In this document: positions 21,897 to 31,123 of the stretch, piece after piece | Layout: the number at the start of each line of letters is the position of its first letter | Numbering within the stretch: the stretch's first letter is position 1 | Origin: Collimonas fungivorans Ter331 | GTDB taxonomy: Bacteria > Pseudomonadota > Gammaproteobacteria > Burkholderiales > Burkholderiaceae_D | DNA: 64,000 nucleotides | Assembly (NCBI RefSeq): GCF_000221045.1 | Contig: NC_015856.1 | Location: 2,052,687 to 2,116,686 of the forward strand | Direction: 5' to 3' | The notes under the pieces: generated by a model | Seen by the model: the letters and a program-made list of their open reading frames with translations, nothing else | Told to the model about the DNA's origin: nothing | The model's database searches: none | Position numbers and translations under genes: made by a program

Positions 21897-23324
21897 ATGA
21901 GCAAACAATTTGATGTCGTCGTGATCGGTGGCGGTCCCGGCGGTTATATTGCAGCAATTCGCGCCGCGCAACTGGGTTTCAATACCGCCTGTATCGATGA
22001 ATGGAAAAATGCCAAGAACGGCCCTGCGCCGGGCGGCACCTGCACCAACGTCGGCTGCATTCCATCCAAGGCATTGCTGCAATCGTCCGAACACTACGAA
22101 CACGCCGGCCATGCGTTCGCCGACCACGGCATCGAAGTCAAAGGCCTGGGACTGAACCTGGGACAGATGCTGGCGCGCAAGGATAGCGTCGTCAAGCAGA
22201 ACAACGAAGGCATCCTGTACCTGTTCAAGAAGAACAAGGTCACCTTTTTCCATGGCCGCGGTTCTTTCGTCAAGGGCGATGCCAGCGCTTACGAAATCAA
22301 GGTCGCCGGCGCCGCCGAAGAAACCATTACCGCCAAGCACATCATCCTGGCTACCGGCTCCAATCCGCGCGCCTTGCCAGGCACCCCGTTTGACGAAAAA
22401 CTGATCCTGTCGAATACCGGCGCACTGGCAATTGACGCGGTTCCGGCTAAACTGGGTGTTATCGGCGCCGGTGTCATCGGCCTCGAAATGGGCAGCGTCT
22501 GGCGTCGCCTCGGTTCGGATGTGAGCGTTCTGGAAGCGTTGCCGACTTTCCTCGGCGCAGTGGACGAGCAGATCGCCAAGGAAGCCAGCAAGCTATTCAC
22601 CAAGCAAGGCTTGAAGGTCAGCCTGGGCGTCAAGATCGGCGCCATTACGGCCGGCAAGAATGATGTCACTGTTGAATATGTCGACGCCGCCGGCGCGGCG
22701 CAAAAAGCGGTGTACGACAAGCTGATCGTGTCGATCGGCCGTATTCCCAACACCATTGGCCTGAACGCCGAAGGCGTCGGCCTGCAGCTGGACGAGCGCG
22801 GTTTCATCGCCGTCGACGGCGACTGCAAGACCAACCTGCCGAACGTCTGGGCGGTGGGCGACGTGGTGCGCGGCCCGATGCTGGCGCACAAGGCTGAGGA
22901 AGAAGGCGTGGCGGTTGCCGAACGTATTGCCGGCCAGCACGGTCACGTGAATTTCAATACAATTCCATGGGTGATCTACACTTCGCCGGAAATCGCCTGG
23001 GTCGGCAAGACGGAACAACAGCTGAAGGCAGATGGAGTAGCATACAAGGCAGGCACCTTCCCGTTCCTGGCGAACGGACGGGCGCGTGCCTTGGGTGATA
23101 CCTCAGGCATGGTGAAGTTCCTGGCGGATGCCAAGACCGACGAAATCCTGGGTGTTCACATTGTTGGACCAATGGCGTCAGAACTGATTTCAGAAGCCGT
23201 GGTGGCGATGGAATTCCGTGCATCTGCGGAAGACATCGCCCGTATCTGCCACGCGCACCCGTCCTTGTCGGAAGCGACCAAGGAAGCGGCGCTGGCAGTC
23301 GACAAACGGTCCCTGAATTTCTAA
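21897..23324 (+). CDS. lpdA: dihydrolipoyl dehydrogenase (E3)
   Basis: A 475-aa flavoprotein that reoxidises lipoyl groups. The FAD motif [10 protein letters not shown], the redox-active pair in [16 protein letters not shown], the NAD motif [13 protein letters not shown] and the C-terminal HAHPSLSEA catalytic His are intact. ATG 21891 is two codons upstream; I prefer 21897 because GAAAG then has usable spacing and MSKQFD is the usual N-terminus. Confidence 0.96.
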   Translation: MSKQFDVVVIGGGPGGYIAAIRAAQLGFNTACIDEWKNAKNGPAPGGTCTNVGCIPSKALLQSSEHYEHAGHAFADHGIEVKGLGLNLGQMLARKDSVVKQNNEGILYLFKKNKVTFFHGRGSFVKGDASAYEIKVAGAAEETITAKHIILATGSNPRALPGTPFDEKLILSNTGALAIDAVPAKLGVIGAGVIGLEMGSVWRRLGSDVSVLEALPTFLGAVDEQIAKEASKLFTKQGLKVSLGVKIGAITAGKNDVTVEYVDAAGAAQKAVYDKLIVSIGRIPNTIGLNAEGVGLQLDERGFIAVDGDCKTNLPNVWAVGDVVRGPMLAHKAEEEGVAVAERIAGQHGHVNFNTIPWVIYTSPEIAWVGKTEQQLKADGVAYKAGTFPFLANGRARALGDTSGMVKFLADAKTDEILGVHIVGPMASELISEAVVAMEFRASAEDIARICHAHPSLSEATKEAALAVDKRSLNF

Positions 23325-23337
23325 GGGAGAAAAGCAT

Positions 23338-23766
23338 ATGCGCGATTCGTTATCACCGTTGATTCTGTCGTTAGGCCTTGCATTGTCCGGCTGCGCGACT
23401 ACAGCGTCGGATAACGGCCGCGTGCAGATCGAGGCGACATCCGACAGCCAGCAGCTTTCCGGCGCGCGCTGCGTGGTGAAAACCGACAGCAGCCGCTGGA
23501 ATGTGGTCACGCCCGGCAATGTCCTGATCGTTGAAGCCGACGGCGACCTGCATGTGGTTTGCAACAAGCCCGGCTATCGCACCTCGGAAGTGGTGTACCG
23601 CGCTCCTCCGGGGCTCAATTCTCCAAGCATCGGCATCGGCGCCACCGGCGGCAGCGGCGGCATAGGCGCGGTCGGCCTTGGATTGGGGGCGAACCTGCCG
23701 CTCAGTTTCGGCGGCAAGGAGAAAGCCTATCCTAGCCGGGTACAGGTAGAGATGGGACGGTCATAG
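23338..23766 (+). CDS. hypothetical lipoprotein
   Basis: A 142-aa protein with a lipoprotein signal peptide (lipobox LSGC, Cys at residue 19) and a C-terminal Gly-rich stretch (GIGATGGSGGIGAVGLGLG) that may insert in or lie on a membrane. AGGGAG precedes the ATG, 13 bases after the lpdA stop, so it probably shares that transcript. I do not recognise the family. A strong terminator follows. Confidence 0.75.
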   Translation: MRDSLSPLILSLGLALSGCATTASDNGRVQIEATSDSQQLSGARCVVKTDSSRWNVVTPGNVLIVEADGDLHVVCNKPGYRTSEVVYRAPPGLNSPSIGIGATGGSGGIGAVGLGLGANLPLSFGGKEKAYPSRVQVEMGRS

Positions 23767-23793
23767 TTGCTGGATGTACTGCCTGGTTTGATG

Positions 23794-23823
23794 TGGGTGA
23801 GCGAAAGCTCGCCCATTTTTATT
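23794..23823 (+). terminator. terminator after the odh/lipoprotein operon
   Basis: The stem TGGGTGAGC/GCTCGCCCA with loop GAAA is followed by ATTTTTATTTT. Confidence 0.9.
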
Positions 23824-23916
23824 TTCAGCGGCTTAATCAAAAAGCATGGTTGGTTTTTTGCCAAGCCGTGACGCCGGCAAGCCGGTTCTGGCTTTTCATC
23901 AAGAATTGAAAACACA

Positions 23917-25014
23917 ATGAACGTCTCAGAGTTTTACGAACAGGCGCTGACGCAGCGGGGTTTCCAGGCGGACGATGCGCAACGGCGCGCGGTCGACCGC
24001 CTGCAGCAGGCTTACGATGAATGGGTCGAGTACAAGGCGCAGCGTTCCAATTCCTTCAAGCGCCTGATCCTGCGGCCGGATGTGCCGCGCGGCGTGTACA
24101 TGTGGGGCGGGGTGGGGCGCGGCAAGTCGTTCCTGATGGACAGCTTTTATTCGGTAGTGCCGGTGGTGCGCAAGACGCGCCTGCATTTCCACGAATTCAT
24201 GCGCGCGGTGCATCGCCAGCTGGACGAGCTCAAGGGCGTCGCCGATCCGCTCGATGAAGTGGCGAAGCGGGTCGCCAGGAAATACCGGCTGATCTGTTTC
24301 GACGAATTCCATGTGTCCGACATCGCCGACGCCATGATTCTCTACAACCTGCTGAAGGCCTTGTTCGACAACGGCGTATCGTTCGTGATGACCTCCAACT
24401 ACGAGCCGAGCACGCTGTATCCGGACGGCTTGCACCGCGACCGCATGCTGCCCACCATCAAGCTGTTGCAAGACAATCTGGACGTGATGAACATCGACGC
24501 CGGCATCGATTACCGCAAGCGCGCCCTGGAGCAGGTCGAGAGTTATCATGCGCCGCTCAATGCCGATACCGACCGCGCCTTGCGCCGCGCCTTTGCCGGC
24601 GTTGCCGAGACTGCCGACGAAGATCCGATAGTCGACATCGAAGCGCGTAAAATAAAGGCCTTGCGCCGCGCCGGCGGGGTGATCTGGTTCGATTTCAACA
24701 CCTTGTGCGGCGGTCCGCGCTCGCAAAACGACTATCTCGAAATTGCCAGCCGCTTCCATACGGTGATATTGTCCGGTATCCCGCAGATGTCGGCGGCGAT
24801 GTCGTCCGAGGCGCGCCGGTTTACCTGGCTGATCGATGTGTTCTATGATCACAAGATCAAGCTGATCATGTCGGCCGCGGTGGCGCCGGACCAGTTGTAC
24901 ATGCAGGGCATGCTGGCCAACGAGTTCCATCGCACCGTGTCGCGTATCATGGAGATGCAGTCGCGCGAGTATATGGATAGCGAACGGCGTTCCGAGGCCG
25001 ACTCTATTGTATGA
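23917..25014 (+). CDS. zapE: cell division protein ZapE (AFG1-family ATPase)
   Basis: A 365-aa P-loop ATPase. Walker A is GGVGRGKSFLMD, Walker B is RLICFDEFHVSDIADAM, and the sensor block FVMTSNYEPSTLYPDGLHRDR is typical. ZapE acts at the Z-ring during stress in E. coli. In betaproteobacteria it commonly follows the odh genes, as here. Confidence 0.93.
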   Translation: MNVSEFYEQALTQRGFQADDAQRRAVDRLQQAYDEWVEYKAQRSNSFKRLILRPDVPRGVYMWGGVGRGKSFLMDSFYSVVPVVRKTRLHFHEFMRAVHRQLDELKGVADPLDEVAKRVARKYRLICFDEFHVSDIADAMILYNLLKALFDNGVSFVMTSNYEPSTLYPDGLHRDRMLPTIKLLQDNLDVMNIDAGIDYRKRALEQVESYHAPLNADTDRALRRAFAGVAETADEDPIVDIEARKIKALRRAGGVIWFDFNTLCGGPRSQNDYLEIASRFHTVILSGIPQMSAAMSSEARRFTWLIDVFYDHKIKLIMSAAVAPDQLYMQGMLANEFHRTVSRIMEMQSREYMDSERRSEADSIV

Positions 25015-25081
25015 GTCGGGTAACAAGTTGTGTAAGTAAGGCCGCTGTTTGAAAATAACGTATAGAAATGGATAGGTTTAC

Positions 25082-25897
25082 GTGGAATTTGCCTCTTTGA
25101 TCCTGGCCCCTTCGTCACCATCGCCAGCAGTGCAGCGGCGCCCGCTCTTGCTGGGTACGGCTGCGCTGCTGCTGGCGCTGTCCGCCGGCGCGCAAGCCGC
25201 GGACGCCGCGCTGAAGCCGGTAGACCAGCCGGCCGCCGAGCTGAGCGCGCGCTACCCGCTGGAAACCCTGACTTCGGTGGAAACCGCGAACAAGGCGCTG
25301 ACCGATGTCGCCGACGCCAAGGCGGAAGTCGAAGCGCGCGACCTCGAACAGCGGCGCGCCTGCTACCAGAAATTCTTCGTCAACCATTGCCTCGACATCG
25401 CCAAGGAACAGCGGCGCCAGGCCATGAAGACCATCCGTCCGGTAGACATCGTCGCCAATGCTTTCCTGCGCAAGGACCGCGCCGACGAGCGCGACAAGGC
25501 GCTGGAAGTGCACGATGCCGCGCAGCCGGCCGAAGCGGCGCAGAAAGCCCAGGACCAGCAGGCCAAAGAGCTGAGCAACGCTGAAAAGGTCAAGCAGGGC
25601 ACGGCAAAAGAGAAGGAAGTCGCCGCCAACACCCGCAAGCATATGGGCGAGGCCGACAAGCGGGTAGCCGAGCATAACGCCAAGCTGCAAAAAGCGCAGC
25701 AGGATGAGGCGGCAAAGGCGTCGGAGCGGGCAGCGAATGTCGCCGCTTTCGAGAAAAAAGCCAAGGAATCGGCTGCGCGCCAGAAGGAAGTCGCCGACAA
25801 CAAGGCCGCCAAGGCCAAGGATCTGGCCGCCAAGAAGGCTGCCGCCGCGCCAGCAGCGCCAGCAACAGCGACGCCGCCGCCGGCTTCCGCGCCGTAA
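25082..25897 (+). CDS. secreted coiled-coil protein, Ala/Lys-rich
   Basis: A 271-aa protein starting at GTG 25082. A signal peptide ends near AGAQAADA (about residue 40), then a conserved-looking region with two cysteines (RRACYQKFFVNHCLDIAKEQRRQ), then about 130 residues of charged heptad-like sequence that should form a coiled coil, and an Ala/Pro tail. It is probably periplasmic or envelope-linked. I do not recognise a function. The proteins with a similar Cys pair and coiled coil in related bacteria are uncharacterised. Confidence 0.7.
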   Translation: MEFASLILAPSSPSPAVQRRPLLLGTAALLLALSAGAQAADAALKPVDQPAAELSARYPLETLTSVETANKALTDVADAKAEVEARDLEQRRACYQKFFVNHCLDIAKEQRRQAMKTIRPVDIVANAFLRKDRADERDKALEVHDAAQPAEAAQKAQDQQAKELSNAEKVKQGTAKEKEVAANTRKHMGEADKRVAEHNAKLQKAQQDEAAKASERAANVAAFEKKAKESAARQKEVADNKAAKAKDLAAKKAAAAPAAPATATPPPASAP

Positions 25898-25927
25898 AGC
25901 GGTCAGCCGCGTGCGCGTAGCTTACAT

Positions 25928-26734
25928 CTACACCGCGCGGCGCATCTTCTTGACAGTATAGTTCTGCGCTTCCTTGGGTAGCGCCACCAGTTTGACGATC
26001 GCAAAAGTGCAATTGTCGGCAGCGTGGCCTTCGGACCGCTTGCGGGTCTTGGTGATCAGCATTTCGGCGGCATCGCGCGGTTTGTTCATGGCGATGGCGG
26101 CGCCCAGCTCATCTTCCGTGAAGTAGTGCCACAACCCGTCCGAACACAGCAGGAAAGCATCGCCGGCTTTGAGCCCGGTATGGCGGCTGATGCTGACCTG
26201 GGGTGTGTCGGTGCTGGAGCCTAGCGCGTTCAGCAAGATATTGGAGAGGTTGTGCGATTTCGCCTCGCTGCGCGACAGCTTGCCTTCGCTCACCAGTTTC
26301 TCGACATAGGAATGATCGATGGTGTGCTCGGCGAAATTGGGGCCGTCGAAGCGGTACAGGCGCGAATCGCCGACATGGCCCCAGGTGGCCGTGCCGTCCG
26401 GCGATAGCACCAGGATCACCATGGTGGTGTGCGGATCCTTGTCGTTGGAAAAGCCGCTCAGCTTGATGACGGTGTGGGTCTCCAGCGCGATGTTATGCAG
26501 CATGGTCTCGACATTGTCGATCAGGGGCGAGAAACCTTCGAATATCTGCTTGGCGGTGCAGATCACCTGCTCGGCAGCCAGTGCGCCGCCGCTGCGGCCG
26601 CCCATGCCGTCGGCAAGTACTGCCATCATGTAGCCCGGTGCTTTGGGGGCGGTGAATAGTGCGGCCCGGTCCTGTTGTTCCTGGCGGTCGCCGATGTGTT
26701 GGCCGGTGCCGGCTTCGATCTTGTATTGGCTCAT
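25928..26734 (-). CDS. PP2C-family serine/threonine protein phosphatase
   Basis: A 268-aa PP2C domain. Metal and catalytic motifs are visible: GDRQEQQDR, LADGMGGRSGG, TWGHVGDSRLYRF, LLCSDGLW and ADNCTFAIVKL. Such phosphatases reverse Hanks-type kinase phosphorylation; no kinase lies next to it. The start is uncertain: ATG 26758 would add eight residues, and neither has a clear ribosome site. It is convergent with the coiled-coil gene. Confidence 0.88.
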   Translation of the reverse strand: MSQYKIEAGTGQHIGDRQEQQDRAALFTAPKAPGYMMAVLADGMGGRSGGALAAEQVICTAKQIFEGFSPLIDNVETMLHNIALETHTVIKLSGFSNDKDPHTTMVILVLSPDGTATWGHVGDSRLYRFDGPNFAEHTIDHSYVEKLVSEGKLSRSEAKSHNLSNILLNALGSSTDTPQVSISRHTGLKAGDAFLLCSDGLWHYFTEDELGAAIAMNKPRDAAEMLITKTRKRSEGHAADNCTFAIVKLVALPKEAQNYTVKKMRRAV

Positions 26735-26896
26735 TCGTCTGGGTAGATTAAACTGCATCCTGTTCTAGGTAATTCTGGATCCGGCATTAAATCGCCACTC
26801 ATTCACAGTAATACAGTATGAAGTTAATGGGAAATATTATACGCAGGAATGATTTTCAACGTGTTTCCGTATGTTAACATTTTCCAACGCAAGAAT

Positions 26897-27103
26897 ATGA
26901 CCATGATCGATCGAGAAGAAATCCTGCGCCGCATTATAGAACTTGAAGTCGAACATCGCGACCTGGATGCCGCCATTCATACCATGACGAATCAGGTCCT
27001 GCACGAAGAATTGCAATTGCGCCGCCTGAAAAAGCGCAAATTGCAGCTGAAAGACCAGATCACGCTGTTAAGAATGCAATTAATTCCCGACATCCCTGCC
27101 TGA
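26897..27103 (+). CDS. YdcH-like small coiled-coil protein
   Basis: A 68-aa protein of two amphipathic helices (MIDREEILRRIIELEVEHRDLD and ELQLRRLKKRKLQLKDQI). The LKKRKLQLKDQI motif is the mark of the YdcH/DUF465 family, of unknown function. An ATG at 26903 is equally possible. Confidence 0.75.
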   Translation: MTMIDREEILRRIIELEVEHRDLDAAIHTMTNQVLHEELQLRRLKKRKLQLKDQITLLRMQLIPDIPA

Positions 27104-27184
27104 TAGCCCACCCCAAGGCTGGTAGGATAGCTATCCAGCCTCTGCGTCAGTTTTAATCTCAGTTTCAACTTTAAGTAAGTTACC

Positions 27185-29266
27185 TTGACCGAAGATACAT
27201 CCCCCCTTGCTGCGGAAGGCGCTGTTGCTGTTCCAGCTGCAGCCGCCGCTGTCGTCACCGCGCCCGCCGGCGCGCACGACGCCGACATCGACCGCCTGTT
27301 TGCCAGCACCGGCCCGCTGGGACAGGCGGTCGGCGGCTTTCGTCCGCGCCAGGCGCAGACCGAAATGGCGAAAGCCATCGCCGACGCCATCGCCCAGCAG
27401 CGCACCTTGATCGCCGAAGCCGGCACCGGCACCGGCAAGACTTTCGCCTATCTGGTGCCGGCCCTGCTGTGGGGCGGCAAGGTGATCGTCTCGACCGGCA
27501 CCAAGAACCTGCAGGACCAGCTGTTCTTGCGCGACATCCCGACCGTGCGCAAGGCGCTCAGCGCGCCGGTCTCGGTGGCGCTGCTGAAGGGGCGCGCCAA
27601 CTACGTCTGCCATTTCCACCTGGAGCGCACGCTGCAGAACGGCCGCATGACTTCGCGCGAGGATGTCGGCTATCTGCGCGAAATCTCCCGTTTCATGAAA
27701 ACCACCTCGTCCGGCGACAAGGCGGAGCTGTCCAAGGTGCCGGAAACCGCGCCGATCTGGAACCTGGTGACCTCGACCCGCGATACCTGCATGGGCGCCG
27801 AGTGCCAGTACTACCAGGACTGCTTCGTGATGAAGGCGCGCAAGGAAGCGCAGCAGGCTGACGTGGTGGTGGTCAACCATCACCTGTTCTTTGCCGACGT
27901 CGCCTTGAAGGATACCGGCGTCGCCGAACTGCTGCCGTCGGCCAACACGATCATCTTCGATGAAGCGCACCAGTTGCCCGAGGTCGCCACTTTATTTTTT
28001 GGCAATACCGTTTCCACCTCGCAGATCCTGGAGCTGTGCCGCGATGTGCTGGCGGAAGGCTTGTCGCATGCACGCGACGGCGCCGACTGGGCGCAGGTAG
28101 TGCTGCCGGTGGAAAAGGCCGCGCGCGACCTGCGCCTGGCTTTCCCGCAGGACGTAGTGCGGCTGGCGGTCAACCAGATCGCGGCGTCGAGCATATTTTT
28201 CCCGGCGCTGGAAACCATGCGCGCGCAGCTGCACGGCATGATCGCGGTCCTGGAAAAGCAGGCGGAGCGGGCCGAAACCATCGAGCAGTGCCGCAGCCGC
28301 GCGGTCGAGCTGGGCTACAAGCTGGACGGCTGGAACAGCGCCCCGGCGGCAGCCGGCAAGGCGCCGAAGAAAGCCAAGGCTGGCGAAGCAGAGGACGATG
28401 AAGGCAGCGTATTGTGGGTGGAAGCTTTTTCCTCGTCCTTGCAGCTGCACCAGACGCCGCTGTCGATCGCACCGATTTTCAACAAGCAGCGTGAAGGCGT
28501 AGCGCGTTCCTGGATCTTCACCTCGGCCACGCTGGCGGTGAAGAACGACTTCCAGCACTACGCTTCGCAAATGGGCCTGTGGGACGAGCCGGCCCAGTCC
28601 TGGCCCAGCCCCTTCGACTATGGCGAGCAAGGCCTGCTGTACGTGCCGCAGAACCTGCCGCAACCGAATTCGCCGGACTATACCGACGCTGTCATCGACG
28701 CCGCGCTGCCGGTGATCGAAGCTTCGGGCGGACGCGCATTCCTGCTGTGCACGACGATCCGCGCAGTCAACCGAGTGGCCGAGCGGCTGCGCGCCGAATT
28801 CGAAGCGCGCCACTTGGATTTCCCCCTGATGGTGCAGGGCGAAGCCGGCCGCACCGAACTGCTAGACCGTTTCCGCGCCGCCGGCAACGCCGTGCTGGTC
28901 GGCAGCCAGAGCTTCTGGGAAGGCGTCGACGTGCGCGGTGAGGCTTTGTCGCTGGTGATCATCGACAAGCTGCCGTTTTCGCCGCCCGATGACCCGGTGC
29001 TGGCGGCGCGCATAGATGCACTGGAATCCAAGGGCATGAACGGTTTCATGCACCACCAGTTGCCGGCGGCTATCATCAATCTGAAGCAGGGCGCCGGCCG
29101 CCTGATCCGCGACGAAACCGACCGCGGCGTCCTGATGATCTGCGATCCGCGCCTGATTTCCAAGGGCTACGGCCGCCGCATCTGGCAGAGCCTGCCGCCG
29201 TTCAAGCGCACCCGGGAACTGAGCGCGGTGCAGGCATTCTGGAGCGGCGCGGCGGTCGACGGCTAA
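27185..29266 (+). CDS. DinG/YoaA-type ATP-dependent DNA helicase
   Basis: A 693-aa superfamily 2 (Rad3/XPD-like) helicase. Walker A is EAGTGTGKTFAYL, the DEAH box is IIFDEAHQLPE, and the late motifs VGSQSFWEGVDVRGE and QGAGRLIRDETDRG are intact. Four cysteines (YVC, DTC, ECQYYQDC) probably hold an Fe-S cluster. The start is TTG 27185, with AAGTAAG upstream. It probably unwinds damaged or forked DNA. YoaA is the closest E. coli type in my judgement. Confidence 0.88.
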   Translation: MTEDTSPLAAEGAVAVPAAAAAVVTAPAGAHDADIDRLFASTGPLGQAVGGFRPRQAQTEMAKAIADAIAQQRTLIAEAGTGTGKTFAYLVPALLWGGKVIVSTGTKNLQDQLFLRDIPTVRKALSAPVSVALLKGRANYVCHFHLERTLQNGRMTSREDVGYLREISRFMKTTSSGDKAELSKVPETAPIWNLVTSTRDTCMGAECQYYQDCFVMKARKEAQQADVVVVNHHLFFADVALKDTGVAELLPSANTIIFDEAHQLPEVATLFFGNTVSTSQILELCRDVLAEGLSHARDGADWAQVVLPVEKAARDLRLAFPQDVVRLAVNQIAASSIFFPALETMRAQLHGMIAVLEKQAERAETIEQCRSRAVELGYKLDGWNSAPAAAGKAPKKAKAGEAEDDEGSVLWVEAFSSSLQLHQTPLSIAPIFNKQREGVARSWIFTSATLAVKNDFQHYASQMGLWDEPAQSWPSPFDYGEQGLLYVPQNLPQPNSPDYTDAVIDAALPVIEASGGRAFLLCTTIRAVNRVAERLRAEFEARHLDFPLMVQGEAGRTELLDRFRAAGNAVLVGSQSFWEGVDVRGEALSLVIIDKLPFSPPDDPVLAARIDALESKGMNGFMHHQLPAAIINLKQGAGRLIRDETDRGVLMICDPRLISKGYGRRIWQSLPPFKRTRELSAVQAFWSGAAVDG

Positions 29267-29476
29267 GCGCCTGCACCTTGTCCGCGCTTATGAGACGATG
29301 TGGTCCTCGGCGCGGCGATTTTGCTCTGGCGCGATCACTTGCGATCGGCTAAGCTGCCTCTGACTGCTTGTCATCAGCATGTAATAATCCGGCTCTATTG
29401 TCGCAATCGTCGCTGTATGTATTCTCAACCGGCCGCGCCGGTTTTTCTCGAACGCTCGTTTGGATAAAGGTAAGCA

Positions 29477-30931
29477 ATGTTTGCAGCAGTGGATTTGGGG
29501 TCCAACAGTTTCCGTTTGCATATAGGCAAATACAATGGCGACGCGATCCGCGTCATCAAGAGTGCGCGCGACCCGATCCGACTGGCTGCCGGCCTTGATG
29601 CCAAAGGTTACCTGACCGAACAGGCGATGCAGGTCGCGCTGGATTCGCTGTCGCGCTTCCGCAGCATCCTCGCCGACTACCAGCTGGAAGCGGTGCGGGT
29701 GGTGGCTACCAATACCTTGCGCGTGGCCAAGAACGCAGCGGAATTCCTGCCTATCGCCGAACAGGTGATCGGCTATCCGATCGAAATCATTTCGGGCGAA
29801 GAAGAAGGCCGGCTGATCTACATGGGCGTCGCCAGCATGCTGCGCCTGCCGAACGAAAAGCGGCTGGTGCTGGACATAGGCGGCGGCTCCACCGAACTGA
29901 TCCTGGGGCGCGGCCAGCAGATCGAACGGGTGGAATCGTTCGGCATCGGTACTGTCAACCAGAGCCTGGCGTTTTTCGCCGACGGCCAGATCACCGCGGA
30001 AGCCTACGATGCCGCGGTATTGTCCGCCCGCAGTCATTTCGAAGATGCGGCGCCGCCGTACCGGCCGCAAAACTGGAGCCATGCCTACGGTTCTTCCGGC
30101 ACCATCCGCGCGATTGCCGAGACTATCGAAAAAAACGGCCTGGGCGACCATCGCCTGTCGTATACCAGCCTGGAAGCCCTGCGCACACGCTTCGTCGAGT
30201 TCGGCCACGTCAGCCGCATCGACTTGCTGGGCATGAAGCCGGAGCGCGCCGCGGTGATGGTTGGCGGCCTGGCGGTGCTGATCGGCCTGATGCAGGAACT
30301 CGGCATCGAAGTGATCCAGCCGATCGAAGCCGGCCTGCGCATGGGCGTGATGTGGGACCTGCAGCTGCGCGGCACGCGCCTGGACCGGCGCGACCAGTCG
30401 GTGCACGATTTTTCCCAGCGCTTCCACGTAGACCAGCTGCGCGCCAGCCGCGTGGCCGAAACCGCGACTTCGCTGTTCGACATGCTCAAGCCCAGCAGCG
30501 ACGGCCTCAGCCAGTACCTGCACTGGAGCGCCTTGCTGCATGAAGTAGGGTTGGTGGTGTCGCAGAGCGGTTATCACAAGCATGCGGCCTACCTGATCGA
30601 GAACGCCGACCTGTCGGGCTTCACCACTCGCGAACAGCGCGCCATGAGCATGCTGATCCTCGGCCAGAAAGGCAACCTGCGCAAGATCAGCGATGCGCTG
30701 CTGGATCCGGATTTTTCCAAGGCGGTGCTGGCCCTGCGCCTGGCGGTCATGTTCCTGCACTCGCGCATCGAGATCGACCTCGACGAGCTGCGCCTGAAGA
30801 TGAAGAGCAAGATCGAACTCGATATCAAGCGCGACTGGATTGAAGACCATCCCACCGCCACCTACTGGATGACCAAGGAGCAGGACTGGTGGCGCGAGAT
30901 CGGCGTCGAATTCGCCATCCGCCGGACCTGA
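29477..30931 (+). CDS. ppx: exopolyphosphatase (Ppx/GppA family)
   Basis: A 484-aa protein of the actin-like ASKHA fold. N-terminal AAVDLGSNSFRLHIG and VLDIGGGSTELILG are the phosphate-binding loops, and a C-terminal HD-type helical domain holds the LHWSALLHEVGLVVSQSGYHKH region. It hydrolyses polyphosphate or pppGpp. The 210 bp before it contain only its promoter region. Confidence 0.93.
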   Translation: MFAAVDLGSNSFRLHIGKYNGDAIRVIKSARDPIRLAAGLDAKGYLTEQAMQVALDSLSRFRSILADYQLEAVRVVATNTLRVAKNAAEFLPIAEQVIGYPIEIISGEEEGRLIYMGVASMLRLPNEKRLVLDIGGGSTELILGRGQQIERVESFGIGTVNQSLAFFADGQITAEAYDAAVLSARSHFEDAAPPYRPQNWSHAYGSSGTIRAIAETIEKNGLGDHRLSYTSLEALRTRFVEFGHVSRIDLLGMKPERAAVMVGGLAVLIGLMQELGIEVIQPIEAGLRMGVMWDLQLRGTRLDRRDQSVHDFSQRFHVDQLRASRVAETATSLFDMLKPSSDGLSQYLHWSALLHEVGLVVSQSGYHKHAAYLIENADLSGFTTREQRAMSMLILGQKGNLRKISDALLDPDFSKAVLALRLAVMFLHSRIEIDLDELRLKMKSKIELDIKRDWIEDHPTATYWMTKEQDWWREIGVEFAIRRT

Positions 30932-30960
30932 GCGGCCGGCGCCGCCCATCCTTCAATACC

Positions 30961-30994
30961 GAGCCGGCCTGGCGCAGGCCGGCTCTTCTCTTTT
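30961..30994 (+). terminator. ppx terminator
   Basis: Perfect 11-bp stem GAGCCGGCCTG (30961-30971) with CAGGCCGGCTC (30975-30985), followed by TTCTCTTTT. Confidence 0.9.
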
Positions 30995-31123
30995 CCCCCA
31001 TCCTGATCGTGAGCGGCGCTCATCCCGGCCCTTGCTGCTATCCTATTGTGATTGATCTGCCGGCACCGCTCAAGCTGTTGCGCAAGCCGGTTGCTGATAA
31101 CACACCAGGAGACTGAGCCAGCC